The notes under the pieces are model-generated. The model saw only the letters and a program-made list of their open reading frames with translations. It was not told where the DNA came from and ran no database searches. A stretch of DNA of 64,000 nucleotides, from the NCBI GenBank assembly GCA_013365365.1, contig JABVXU010000042.1, forward strand, positions 1 through 64,000, given 5' to 3'. The first letter of the stretch is position 1. Each line of letters begins with the position of its first letter. The translations under genes were made by a program, and so were the position numbers. The stretch comes from Cruorifilaria tuberocauda (Eukaryota; Nematoda; Chromadorea; Rhabditida; Onchocercidae). Shown piece after piece: positions 23,286 through 39,139 of the stretch.

Positions 23286-24554
23286 TTCAGTTTCGCGAAC
23301 ACTGCAGAGACTGTCCGCAAGGCAATTTTCATTGTAATGATCGATGTTTTTATCAGATGAGATGGAGGGGGAGAGAAGGGGAGAGTCGACGTCGTGTCAT
23401 TGTGTTGTATCCCGGCTGAAACAGCACAAGTACCAATCAATACTAGAAATGGAAAGACATGACATGAAATGGAACAGTTGCAATTGTTTGTCGTCGCTGT
23501 GCAAACGCTGCTCGTGCAGTCCTCGGATCAACAAAACATGAATCTGATTTCACTGTAATCACTGATGAACATAACCGTTAAATTATGTATTATGTGTATT
23601 ATGTTAATGGATACTTTACTGTCACTGTAGTGGATAGAATTAGGTATATGTATTATTCTGTTCCTCCTCTATATCCTTTACTCTCAATTTAGAGTTGGAT
23701 GTTGATTAAAGCTAGCAAGCAGAGGATATTTGTTGTATGACCCACAATTAGCTTTTAATTATCGAAGTATTCTTTTAGCAACTTCAGTTATTCCTTTCTT
23801 CGTTCTGCAGCTCCCATCATAATGGTAGAGATTTCCCAAGTTGCAGTACCAGAATATGCTGCGGGATTTTTGTTTTAGTATTGGAGAGTTTTCGAATGCT
23901 GTGAAGGATTTAATTATTTAATAGAAATTTTATTCCTTTAACGTTCACAATTGTCGGGAGGTATAGTGGAGAGAATCGATCATTTGATTGTTCTTTGTTA
24001 TCGATCTGCAGAGATCTGCTGGAACGCTTATAAAAATTAAAGAAATATTAGTGATGAAAGTGCTTCCTTTTCATAGCAAGCAGCACTGATATACTTCACC
24101 CCGAATTGGATAATGCACGATGGGTACTGTTTATAGTAGTAAATAATCAATTATGATGAAAAGCAATAAACTAGCTATTGAAATAAGCCTCAAAGTAAAT
24201 TTTAACAAATCGATAAAGAAAATGTGAAAAAAATGTTTGCTTGATATCTGATGTCACACAGTTAATTTTAGTTATTTTTCATAAATAAGCATCCTACATC
24301 GACATTAGTCGTAGGAATAAGAAAGGAACCGTTTAAATTTTGCATTTGCACTACGCGAAAAATCTTAATTGGAATGCAATTTATTTTTTCCCATATCGAT
24401 ACTGTTAATAGAATGTTTATACGAAGTAGAATTTTAACAAATCAGTAATGGAACATCATAGTAAACTAATTTTTAGCTCTTTCCGGATTACTTATTCGGT
24501 TTTCTGATACTAATAACAATCAACAGAATTTAACTCTCGTAAGTCTATTTCATT
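23286..24554. other. intergenic region upstream of the bestrophin gene
   Basis: A GC-richer, purine-rich patch at 23355-23530 lies just upstream of the bestrophin start and is the likely promoter. A plus-strand frame over it (23344-23541) has no family resemblance. The GTPase AATAAA is at 24380-24385 (minus). The rest is AT-rich. Confidence 0.55.
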
Positions 24555-27177
24555 TCAAGATATTGCACATAACTTTTTTTTATTTATAGAATGCTTTCTG
24601 TTTAGTAGTGCAATATCTTTAAGTTCTGTATCACTGTAGCCACTTCCTCGAGTGGTTGGCATCGATTGACGACGCTTTTTCATTTTTGCCGGATGAAAAT
24701 TCCCAATTTCACTTAGTACACACCGAAAAATCTCAGTTACCTGTAATGGAATAATCATTTCATTTGATTTGTCTTTTCAAGATAAATGATGAAAATTTGA
24801 GGAAAACAATTCATCAAATATAGTGGAAAACAATTTGCATGGTAAAGGAAGCAGCAATAGCCAATAGAACTTTCAAATTTTGTCTATATCATCTTTTATA
24901 ACCATATTGGGCACTATTAAATATGAAGGTAAGCAGTTGTCACTTGAGGGAGATTAGTAGCAGAAAGAGCAGCAAAATGAAGTCTATTGTCGAATGCATA
25001 AATTCTCGATTCTTTTGCTGCCCATTCCTTCTCACATTTGTATAAGTCAATCTTGTTGGCGACCAAAAGTATTGGTGCATTTTTAGTATTTCGTGCTTGA
25101 ACCTCTTTGATGATATCTTTGGCTTCATCTAACGATATCGGATCATCCACTGCAAATACTACCTGAAATTGAAAAGTTAATTATATGCGAATAGATAAAC
25201 TTGGTTTTATAGCGAGGTATGAATTAATGAAGTATCCTCATAACATGACGATATTAATTAATGCTAATACCAAATATAGTTTGTTTTATCCGTAATTGTT
25301 CAAAACCTATCTTTTAATTGAAATTATATTTAAATCAATGAAAGAATGAGAAACATACAACAAAAGCGTCACCAATTTTTGCATATAAATGTCTCATAGC
25401 CAGGAAATCGCGGGAACCACTAGAATCGATTACCTAAAATGATCATTGTTCAAAAAAAATCATATAATCAAAAATGAATAAAAAATTGAGTTCTAAATCG
25501 ATCTCCATATTTAATGAAAAAGATTTACACCTGTAAGAGTGTCTTTCCACCATCATCTTTCTTATATTCAATCCAATTGAATTCTTCCACTGTTGGTCGA
25601 TACTCTTTGATAAACTCTTCCCATAAAAACTGACACACAAGAGCACTTTTACCGACCTTCCAATCAAACATCAATTAAACTTTTCACTCGAATTAGTTTA
25701 AATTCTAAAATATTCATTGGTTTTCATGCAAAATTAAGTGTGAAATATTTTAGCGTGAAATCTTTGCTTCAGGAGAGCACATTGGCGTTTCACGAATGAA
25801 TATAGATTCAGAAATTGTTGATAGCAACTAACAGAATGGACACTAACGACTGGTTGGAACGGAGAATGGGAAAGCTCGTTTATGTTTGGTAGTAAGACTG
25901 AATGCTCAACATAAGTAACATTCTCTCTTCGTGCGGTATATGGACAACAGATAAAGATTCATGGATGATAAACTCATCGAGAAGTTATGAAAATTGATGA
26001 ATCATTCCTGCAGAAGTATTATCTCCATATTCCTTTATACTTTTTCAGCATACTTGCTCTCACTATGTATGGTTTTATGACGAAAAAACAGTCTATGTAC
26101 TGCAGGTATTTAAATGTTTCGGTCTTCGAAGGGAAAAGTGTATTTGTATTGAACTTACAACTTACAATTCAAGATAAAAATGATAACGATGTAGAGGGAC
26201 ATGTCAAAAAAAAAAACCAAGATCACACAAAAGGAAATGTTAAATCCGTGGATGATGAAATCATACGTTGGGAATATCTTTGTGTAGATATGCTAAGTTA
26301 AAGCAGAATAAATCTTTGTTTTATCCCAATTCATTCTCACTTCACTTTTTTATTTCATCATCTTCGAAGAATGACTAAAGGTTAATTTACCATTGTTTTA
26401 ACCACAGTTTTATCATCATCTTTAACGGATGATGGAGTACTTACCATTTATACAATTCTCATTTCAATTGTTTCAATTAATTCATATCCCATGATCTTGA
26501 ATCTTTGTGTTGTATCGGTTTACCGTAGTACAAGAGTTTCTTCGTGCCCGTATCTCTTTACGGTTGGAAGAGAGCGTGTTTGGGCAATATCCTACTAGAT
26601 ACGACAAGATTACCCTTCATAACTAAATGCGGTTACTAACAGTTCGGAATAAAGCATCGATTTGTACTTTACTCAATTGTAGAATATATAATTCACAGTG
26701 TTCAATCAAAGTCAAATAAATTATTTGTCTGCGAATCCCAAATTCAAAAAAGTACATGACAGGGCATGAGATAAAAGTCAATAATGATCGATAAATCATA
26801 GTATATTATGCAGACTTACAATAAGCATTCTACACTTGGCATTATGAACAGTGCTTTGAGAATAGAAATAAAAATGGACAAAAAGAGATTTAATGATATC
26901 AATTGTTTAGGATGTTTTTTTTAGGATATTGAATAAAATATCATAGCACTATTTTAGCAAACAGTAATTATCGATGGTATTCTTGCAACAGTAACTAAAA
27001 AAATATCATATGATAAAGATGTTATTATTTACTGATCATATTTAGCTATAAATGAAAGAGTATAAATAAATGTCTTTAAATTACCTTAGGAGCTCCTAAG
27101 ACGAAAAGTGTATATTGGGAAGTTGTATCAACAGAAGAATTATGTCGTTCACGGACCGTACCAAATTTCACTCTCAT
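24555..27177 (-). CDS. Ras-like small GTPase with CAAX box (Ras-dva-like)
   Basis: Exons (minus): 27177-27085, 25656-25531, 25433-25359, 25162-24944, 24740-24555; 232 residues. The P-loop GAPKVGKS is split by the 1.4-kb first intron. Switch I carries YRPTVEEF, G3 is DSSGS, G4 is NKID, and G5 is ALSAT. The protein ends KKKLCAIS, a basic stretch plus CAAX box predicting prenylation and membrane attachment. The G3 box has Ser where Ras has the catalytic Gln (DxxGQ), so intrinsic hydrolysis may differ. The TVEE switch and the SGS..F.AMR pattern after G3 resemble the Ras-dva/Rap-like group, but assignment within the Ras family is tentative. The start ATG lies about 16 bases after a TTGTCAG acceptor; an ATG just after that acceptor opens only a four-codon upstream frame. 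AATAAA (minus) at 24380-24385. Confidence 0.92.
25836..26301 (+). CDS. possible nested gene in the GTPase first intron, small membrane protein
   Basis: On the strand opposite the host gene. Proposed exons 25836-25891 and 26049-26301: donor TA|GTAAGA, acceptor TTTTTCAG, frame kept, 103 residues. The product starts MDTNDWLERRMGKLVYVWYI, continues with a hydrophobic segment (LALTMYGFM) that with the preceding residues could form one membrane helix, then a polar, Lys/Asp-rich tail ending in EIIRWEYLCVDMLS. A GATTCAG acceptor ends at 25811, 24 bases before the ATG, and AATAAA lies at 26307-26312, six bases after the stop. Without splicing, an ATG at 25987 gives a 104-residue frame sharing the same C-terminal part. 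I recognise no family; a single-pass accessory or signalling peptide is only a guess. Confidence 0.42.
26307..26312 (+). terminator. candidate polyadenylation signal of the nested gene
   Basis: AATAAA directly after the TAA at 26299-26301 on the plus strand, inside the minus-strand GTPase intron. Confidence 0.35.
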
Positions 27178-30100
27178 CTTGTGCACATTTCCTGACAATC
27201 AAATTTCAATTAATCTCCTGAAATTAATCTCCTGTTAGGAAATTTCAGTAAGAAATGAAGAAGTATGAATATTCTCGAAATTCAACAAGTTTATGTCAGT
27301 TCTTTGATTGTAATAAATTATTTTAGAGATTATTAAAATTTGATTCATTTTTATGGTTTAGCGGAACGCAATACATACTTTGGTGATTTGTGACAGAGAA
27401 ATGAATAACAATGCAATGAATAGAAAGTAAAATCGCTAGCTGTAAAAAATATCATTTCTATCATAAAATAGATTGAAATAAATCCGTCAATACAATGTAA
27501 TTAATACTGAATTTTATAATACAATTAATTTCTTACTTTTATTACTCGAATAATATTAACTTATTGAGGGCAGACATATGATTGTTATTATTATTATTAT
27601 CATTATTTATTGTTATAATTATTATTACTTATTGACTGAAGAATTATGATTATTAATTTATTAATAGCTGAGATATACTACTCATTGACATGCTACAATT
27701 TTTTAGTTTTGATGACGAAAACTAATATATTATGCAATCTTGTTGATAAAGATACAACATTGCTTTTTTAGATGAAACGTTTGTTTCAAGCAAATGTACG
27801 GGAGTATGACGAGGAGAATGTGTATGAATTAGTTAGAATTATTTATTAAAATGTCCTGCTAACTTGCTGATATATTCTGTTTTAAAACTAATTAATTTAA
27901 TTTCTTCGTTCCATTGAAAATTGTAAATTAACTGCAATAATATCATATAATTCGATATTTGGTTAGTGAAATTCAATGCCTAACATATTGTTATTTAGCT
28001 TTCTTATTTTTCATCATCGATTTTTTTCCAATTATTACCAAGAAATTATTGCTATTGATTAATTTTACAATAGCAATAATGAACGGGTCATTCTGTCTCG
28101 TTGTTATCCTTCTTCAATTAATTAATCAAATCTGAAAAAGAAAAAAAAGAAAATAAAGGAATGAATGTTGATATTTAATTTGTTAATCGTCTAATTTAAT
28201 ATCATTCAGAACAATTTGGTTTTGTCTTTTTCCTATAAAATGATATCATTCGAAATAAATTATAAAAAAAATAAATGAAAAAGCAAAGGCAGTAAGTTAA
28301 AGAAATCTATTCTTTTTAACGATTACTAATATATTTGATTGAAAATAACATCGCATAACTATGAAAATGATGAATGAATAATAAATGAAAGATTTTCAGT
28401 CGTTACCTCACTGATACTAACCTGAATTGAACTAACAATTACTAGAACAATGGAGTTTATTAAAAAACTAATATAAATTCATTATTCGTTCTTCATTCAC
28501 TCAATATAATTTTTCCAAGGCGAATGCAATGAATACTCACGATCATTTTTCATTATCATAAACAAAAATATAACAATATTAGGGAAAATTATTTTGCATA
28601 GTAACGCACAAAATCGATTGCATAATTAATTAATGAAAATTTATCTGATATATTCAAAAATATTCCTTATGGTTAATTCATTTCAAAATATCTATAAATA
28701 TTTATAGGTTAACATAAATTGCAACTATTTTCAGCAATGGCATAAAAGATATTGCTAGAGGATGGAAAGAAAAGCGAAGAATAACTCTCTTGATATGAAA
28801 TTGAGGAAATGAAGATTAAGAAAAAATTTCATACGAAACATTTTCAGATTTATTCTTATATAAACTCTTATTTATCATTGATTGATAAGCAATTGTTTAA
28901 TATATTAACGAATTCTCTCTTTTTTACTTGAAAAGAATGAATTGCCGCGCTTTAATGAAATTCGAAAAAAGAGAAAAAATGAAGATTTAAAAAAATTGTA
29001 ACTTTTTGGTTATTTCTCTGTTTGATGTAACAAAAATTGAATATTTAACTATGTTAATTAAACGGATTTTGGCATTTCTCATTTCTTGATTATGATTTGA
29101 AGAAAAGAAGGAAATCAAATATGTGATAGGCTAATTAATTAACATTGTTCTTCACCTGTACACGTTTTCGATTCCATTACCGTAAGTGGAAATAACAGGC
29201 AAAATTACTTCAATTAGCATTTTTTCCTCAATTCAATAACTTTCCATTTGATGTTTTTTGAATTTTTAACGAAATCTTTTTTTTTGAATCATTTAATTTT
29301 TTAGTCTTAAATCTCTTCATAATCTTATTCCATTCATCTTTATTCCACTATTATCTTCAAATTCATGCGTCTTTTGTTGATTTCTTCCGATTTCATCATA
29401 AAGAATGATATTTTTCTTTCAACGAGATCAAGGTGAACGTTCCCGGCTAGTATTTTCTAAATATTCTCATTTCATCAATTAACAATTTTGTTGTCCATTC
29501 TCGACTTTTATCCAACACTAGCCAAAGCGTTTTTCATTGCTTCAAACATTTATAGCAAACTTATTTCAGTTTTCTTCTTCAATTCTCTATCATTACTATT
29601 GATTATTCAGGTCAAGCTTTATAAAATATCTTATTTATTTTGATAGTTTTCAACCGAATCATTGTAGATTTCCTACTAATTAAAACTAATAAATCATAAA
29701 GGAAAGAGAAGTTTAGATAATATTACAAAATTAATCTATACAATGAGTAGGAGACATTCATTATTGAAGTGAGAGAATCGATTCGATAAATAATAAATTT
29801 AAATATGTTGAAAAATATGACAACGAAAAGAGAGAAAAGAAGGATAGAAGGTAGCTTTAACTTCTTAAAATTATCATGAGATTTTTCTCAGATATAAGCT
29901 AAAGAGGCAGTTGAATTTAAAACTGATCAATAAAGTGGTTTATGTAATTATCTCATTGACTGTATCTGTTTATCACGAAATAATTGGAAATTTTACAAAA
30001 AAGGCGACCAACAACGATATCGATGAAATTGAAGTGAAGAGATTAAAAAAACGCTGTGAAATTTCTCGACATTAATTAATTAATAGTTAAGTGCTTGAAA

Positions 30101-33100
30101 GCAATCTCACGTAATAGTAGTTTAATAAACAACAGTATCAAAGATTACTGCTTTCCTTATCTTTCTGTTTATCGCTTCAGAAAACTATTATTTCTCACTT
30201 CTTTTTCCGAGAATGTGATGGAGTAATAAAGCAAAAAGAAACTTTTACTACACGAGATTCAGAAGTGAGATTTAAGCAAACAAATCAATTGAAATGAAAG
30301 TATAAAAGGATATTTTGCCGGAAAATATTTCTCAATAATTAATTATTACTCTTTGATAATTTTATCAATAAATAAGCATGAATTCACTTTTTAATTTTGC
30401 ATGAAGACTCAAAATTAAAACTTTAGCTATTAATTTTATCATTGTTACAGTTTACTTGGGTAGAAATTAAATTTCATAGGAAAAAATTCATGGAAAAAGC
30501 TTTTCTGTAAGAAAATAATATTATGAAAAACTGTTAAAATAAATCAGTGTAGAATATTACAAGTTGATTATTTTAGAGATAATGTGAAGAAGAATATGAA
30601 ATTAAAGATGAATGAAGAATAGAACGAATTCATAACCAATCTTGTGCGTTTCAATTATTCAAACGACGATTGATGGAAAATCTTTCTTCTTTTTCTAAAA
30701 ATATTCGTTTTTTTTATTTTAAAATATTCTACAATTATTGGAACTATTTCATATTTTCTAAAAATAGCTCAGAAAAAACACAAAAATTTAAATAAACAGT
30801 TAAGATTGCGCATATGACAGAAATACTATGCAATAACTGTCAAACAATTAAAGAAAATGATAGCATCCAATCAGTGATATGATCACTTGCAGATTTTACT
30901 TCATTTTTCAACGTAAAGAAATATAATTCTTTCGTTATTCAGTCATATTAATTAAATAAAATTTAATTATATCCCAATATCTTACGTAAACATACATTAA
31001 ATTTAAAAAAAGCAACAACTTTTCCATTGACATAAATTTAATTTACCACGGAAAACTCACAAAATTCATTCTCTAAAATTTGCAAGCAATCATATCGCTA
31101 CAAAAGGAATATTGCTTTCTGTCCTTTTCCCTTTTTTCACATAGAGGATTTGATTCCCTAATAAAGGTAATTTAAGAAAACTTTTATCCGATTGCGTCGT
31201 AATTATTTTCTCAATCTGAAAAATTTCCCATTAAAAATAAAAGATAGGCTTTAGGGAAAAGATTATTATTATATTCAATGCAGGATGAAAAATTTTTGAG
31301 GAATAACTGTTCTTCAAAGCACCATGAGAATAACATTACTTGACATGAAATTTCCTTTCTCTTTCCCAAAACTAAAAATCAGCCAATGAAGTCACATATG
31401 GGATGATAAGTCTTTCTAAATCTATTCAATATTTAAAATCCAAATATAGATAAGGAAAAATTAATCGAAATGATTGCAATTAATAAATTGTTAGGAATAA
31501 GAATAAAATGAGGAAAAAAAATCATACTGTTTTTTCCTATAGAAGTCTCTTAAAATTTTTCAATTAATAATGAAATTTGTATTTTTTGAAATTTTCCAAA
31601 ATAAAGAATACCAGTGAGTACATATGAAAATGAAATAAAACACGAAAATGCTTGAATATTGCTGAAATTGAGCTATTTCTCTTCTCAAGCATTTCATTTT
31701 TTATTTTAATTGAAGCTATAGATTTATTGTTATCAAAAGATGATTTGCTCTTTTTCCGTTAACATTAAAAATGCGTGATAGAGAAGTGCTAAGTGATAAA
31801 CATCAAAATGAAAAAGTTTGACTTCTCAGAAAAGAAAAAAAGCTAAAAATAAGGATAACATGTGACTTTAGAATGTGAAGGCCATCAATTGAAAATATTT
31901 ATAATACTAAATATATTTGGATCGCATAAGGCGAGAAGTTTCTCTTTCCAATAAAATTGTTGGGAAGGGAAAAAGCAAATAGCTTTGAGGAAGTTTTATG
32001 CATATTAGATTCGATGTAATAGTGAAATAAGATTAATATATAACAGTTCGATTATACATGATCTCAACTAGATTGCAGTATAAAAGTTTACGTTAAGTTA
32101 GTTAAACAACTTCAACTGTTCTAATATACAAGCATAATTTTAAGCTAATTTATATTTGATTTAAAAGATTTAAAAATTGGTATTAGTTGTAAAAAATTGT
32201 TGATAAAAATAATTGGATAATGTAGCTAAATTTTTAATAGTTTTATTTGCAAATTATCCACAAAAAGCATTGAAGTTTTTGGGAAGTGTAAAATTTTAAT
32301 TGCTGACTGGCTTTGGATGCTAGCCAAGCTTTCAATGGTGTGAATGCATGGGCTTTTATCCTTAACCAAACGATTGTGTCTTTTTTCTGAGCAACATTCT
32401 GGAACATTACTCTCAGGTATTCAGCCAAATGGTTGTAAAATTAGCCCTAAATGTTTATTGTTTGACAGAATCGGAATTCCGCTTCAGTCCTTATCTTCTT
32501 TTCCTCTCGTTATCCATGAAATAATGACAAACAAAGTGAAGAGAAATCATTTATTCTCTCTGCATCCTAGTCCGCTTTTCTCTCTCAAAATTTTGAATTC
32601 AGGGACAAAATTGACACGGAAGAAAACTGTTATCAATGAAATTTGAGTAACTCCAATGAATTTTTTTATTTCCAGTAGCATTTGAAATAATAAAAACAAC
32701 TACCGGAAGGGTTGTGAAGCATGCTGATAAACAATCATTATTACTCGCCGTCATTACTCATCTGTATGATTGGATGGGGATGAGTAATGATGGGAAACAT
32801 GTAATACATCTCTAAAGAGAAAAAGAGAGAGGGAGGGAAATCGGATTGGGTAAGTAAGAAAAAAGCATTTTGAGTATTGTCGCACGCCGATTTAATAATG
32901 CTTTATGCTGAGCAAACATTACCTCGTTAATAGTGAAGTGTAAATTATTTTAGCAGAATATTTGCTTATTGTAACAAAACAATATAAAATTAGCATAACT
33001 TGAGGCCTTTCGGCTTTCATTGATAACTTCAGCTGTGAGACCAATGAAATGATTCCATACCTTTACTTCATTATCAAATAACTATTCTTCCTTCTCCTTC

Positions 33101-35588
33101 TGCTCCATTTTAAGGGATGAAATAGTGATTATAATTGATTTTTTTTTTGATGAATTTGAAAACCAATTTACTTATCATTATCAGTTGGTCATAAGTTGAA
33201 AAAGAAAACCGGAAAAGAGGGGATACTAATCCGGGAAGAAATGACGAAATCAACAACATGCACAATTTCTTACTTTTTTTCTTCACCGGATATAATAAAT
33301 TAAATTCTGGAAAAATAAAAATTGCTTTTTTTTTGATCGAAACGTTAAAAGTGAGATCTGATGATGACCTAACCTATTTCAGCCCTATTAAATCTCATCC
33401 ATCTCTTATGTATCATTACTCGAGTGGATGATCAGAAATTCGACATCATTCAGATACGAATCAAAACTACAAACTTCCATTCTTTTCTCAACTCCCATTG
33501 CTTCTTGTTATTTCCAATAGATTCTGATTTTTCTAAATTACTGACTTGGATAATCATTGTTGCAATGATAATGCAAGAAGCAGTCATCAATTAATATGTA
33601 TGCATGATGCATGTTATCATCTTATTTCAGTTTAGGTTGGATGTGAGCTCGAGAACTCGAATATGAATCCAAATATTTGCTGGGATATTTGAGATTAAAA
33701 GTTATTTTTTACAAATGCTTCCAGTTAGCCGTTAAGTTGACTTTTATTAATTTGAGCTAGAAATCATTTAGAATTGGGAGATCGTCAATTCATTGCGGAT
33801 ATTTAAATTAATAATGGTAGAGAAATGTTATTAATATGGAAAATTTTGTGCCCCAAAAAATTATATCATCAGATCTTCAAGTATAATTGACTTTGTGAGT
33901 AAGAAAAGTAAATCTTCAACTGGTATTAAAATGGTATAATCAAATACTTAAATTGGTTTGGATGCTTGGAATAAGTCCGGAAACTGGCAAAATTAAATTG
34001 CGTGAATTCCCGTATTAAGGACCAGTAAAATTAATGTTGAAACGATAAGGAAAATAAAAGTACACATATCCTTATCATGAGTAACTATGGATAATTACTC
34101 GTGGGAAGTATTACCGGGCAATTTTAAAACAGCATAAACAAGCTTTATCATTCGGTTTTAGTAAATATTTGTAATAACAACAGCATCCCACATTTGTTAA
34201 AATATCCCTAATCTCATAATTCATGTAAAGGTCGCGATCAGTTCCTGATTCTAGACTAAATACTTGAAATCTATTTTTTTCTTTCTTTTCTCTCTCTCAC
34301 TTTATTTGAGTTCTTATATTTCCTGTCTTCACTTGTCTTCATAAGATGAAATTTTAAAATGTTTGTTCTTTCCTTACGAAGACTTAAATATCGTAAGATA
34401 ATTCATTCTTAATAAAGAATTTTTCGCTGTGAATGCATGCAACATTTTCTGCCAACTTATTTTTCTCCTCTCTTTAGTTTTTTTATATTCCATTGAGTTA
34501 ATTATGGGTATAAAATGGTCATTAAATAAATCTAAACCAAGAAGAGGTACGATAATCTGTACCTTTTATAAAGAGTTCAAATATCATCAATACCAATAGC
34601 AATATTGTCAGTGATTTTGTATCTCTATGATACAAACCATCAATTTGTTATTCATTTGTGCATAATCTTATACAGTAGTTCGGTGGAAGTAATATCGATC
34701 CTAGTTAAGTTATACTGAAAATAGACAGCTTCAAATATTAGAAATTAAATCGGTTGAAAAGAACATTATCACGACCAATATCATTGATTCTAACTACCAC
34801 AACTGTAAGTGGTGTTGGTGTCCATTTTCTCTGAATGGTACATTGAATGCAGATCTGATACGTTGTTTATTGTTGTGGCGTTGGACCTTCGAGCCAGCTA
34901 ATTTTCAAAGAAAAAAGCGTTACGACCACACTGCTTATTGATGATGCAAAATAACTACCAACACGGCAAAAAACTCATTAAACAATTACATCACATTAAA
35001 GTGAGGTTAAAGGTCGACAAAATAGTTCGAAAGACGAAACAATGGGAGCTATCAGAAATATCGAATTGAGGAGTCTTTCTTAAGTTCTCCTTTTTCTCCA
35101 AATTTCCTACTTTTGTTTATAATTTTCAAAAGCTGTACTTATAACGTGTTAGAAAGGAAGATATCTCGGGAATACTACATATCACTTCATTTCTGAAATT
35201 CTGTTAATTGTAAAATAATTATCCAATTATTATATATTATTCTGTAAACTTGAAAAGATGTGTCATGTGAAAATCAAGATGTCTTGAGAGGACCACGTAA
35301 TCAGTTAATGGATCAAACTGTGCATTTTTCTGTTGCTCTAAGTCGGCAAACTCTCAAAGCGATTATTTGTAGTGATGGGAGAGACATATGAGATCTTGAA
35401 ATAGTGCGGGGGAGACTCTGGGAGGTTTTGAGAATTGTCGTCTTGAGGAGGGAGGAGAGTCTATGAAGAGTAAAAGTTTAAGGAGAGGGAAGGACGAGGA
35501 TTAATGAAATTTTTCTGGTATTAATAACACCGATAGAGTACAAATTTGATGTTATCACTTTATTCACAGTTACGAATTGAATAACACA
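27178..35588. other. 8.4-kb AT-rich intergenic region
   Basis: No gene found on either strand. It contains ATT-type trinucleotide repeats at about 27580-27635. A segment at 32243-32646 is open on both strands (60 and 100 codons) and somewhat GC-richer, but neither frame resembles a known protein. GC- or purine-richer patches at about 34800-34960 and 35370-35510 precede the prolyl-tRNA synthetase gene and may be regulatory. A TTCACAG at 35564-35570 is a likely trans-splice acceptor. Confidence 0.6.
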
Positions 35589-38586
<2,998 letters not shown>

Positions 38587-39139
38587 GCAAGATTACCATT
38601 GTATATGTACTTGATATGCTGATTAATTTATTGTATTGTTCTTGACATAATAGCTGCAATTGAACAGTTTATAATATTGTTTGTTGGTTGGATCAGTCTG
38701 TAATTGATCTTATTTGTTGTATTGTTTGTTATTTGTGTTCGTTCGCATTTTATGTAACTTGTGTTATCGATTTTTATGAGAATTTCGAATTATTAGGGAG
38801 AAAATGCCTTTATATTAACTGCTGTACTTTTCTTTTGTCTTTATCGCGCTGTGCATCTTGGTTTGAGAAGGTGGTTAAACGACATTTAATTAATTTACTT
38901 TAACTAATAAATTGTTGGTCTCTGTTGACATGCTGATGGCGTGATATCTCGTCTTAGACCTATTTCAAGAAAGCACAAATCACTGTGACATAAACGAGTA
39001 TTATTTATGAAGTAAAATAATGATTGGGATACTCGATGTAATAGAGTTATTGTGTACAGCAATTTTCCATGTGCTTTTTTCGAGTCTGTGAAGTAGGGTT
39101 GCTTTTTATTATCTCCATCTTCAGTATAAAGCGGATGCG
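38587..39139 (+). other. intercistronic region pars-1 / UTP14
   Basis: 553 bases. AATAAA at 38906-38911 is followed about 210 bases later by a CATCTTCAG acceptor (ending 39124), 15 bases before the UTP14 start. A 71-codon plus-strand frame at 38688-38903 is T/G-rich and shows no family resemblance. The arrangement would fit a nematode operon. Confidence 0.5.

Noticed and set aside
32243..32428. Tc1/mariner transposase fragment
   Set aside because: I looked for the DD34D/E motifs and the helix-turn-helix start and found neither.
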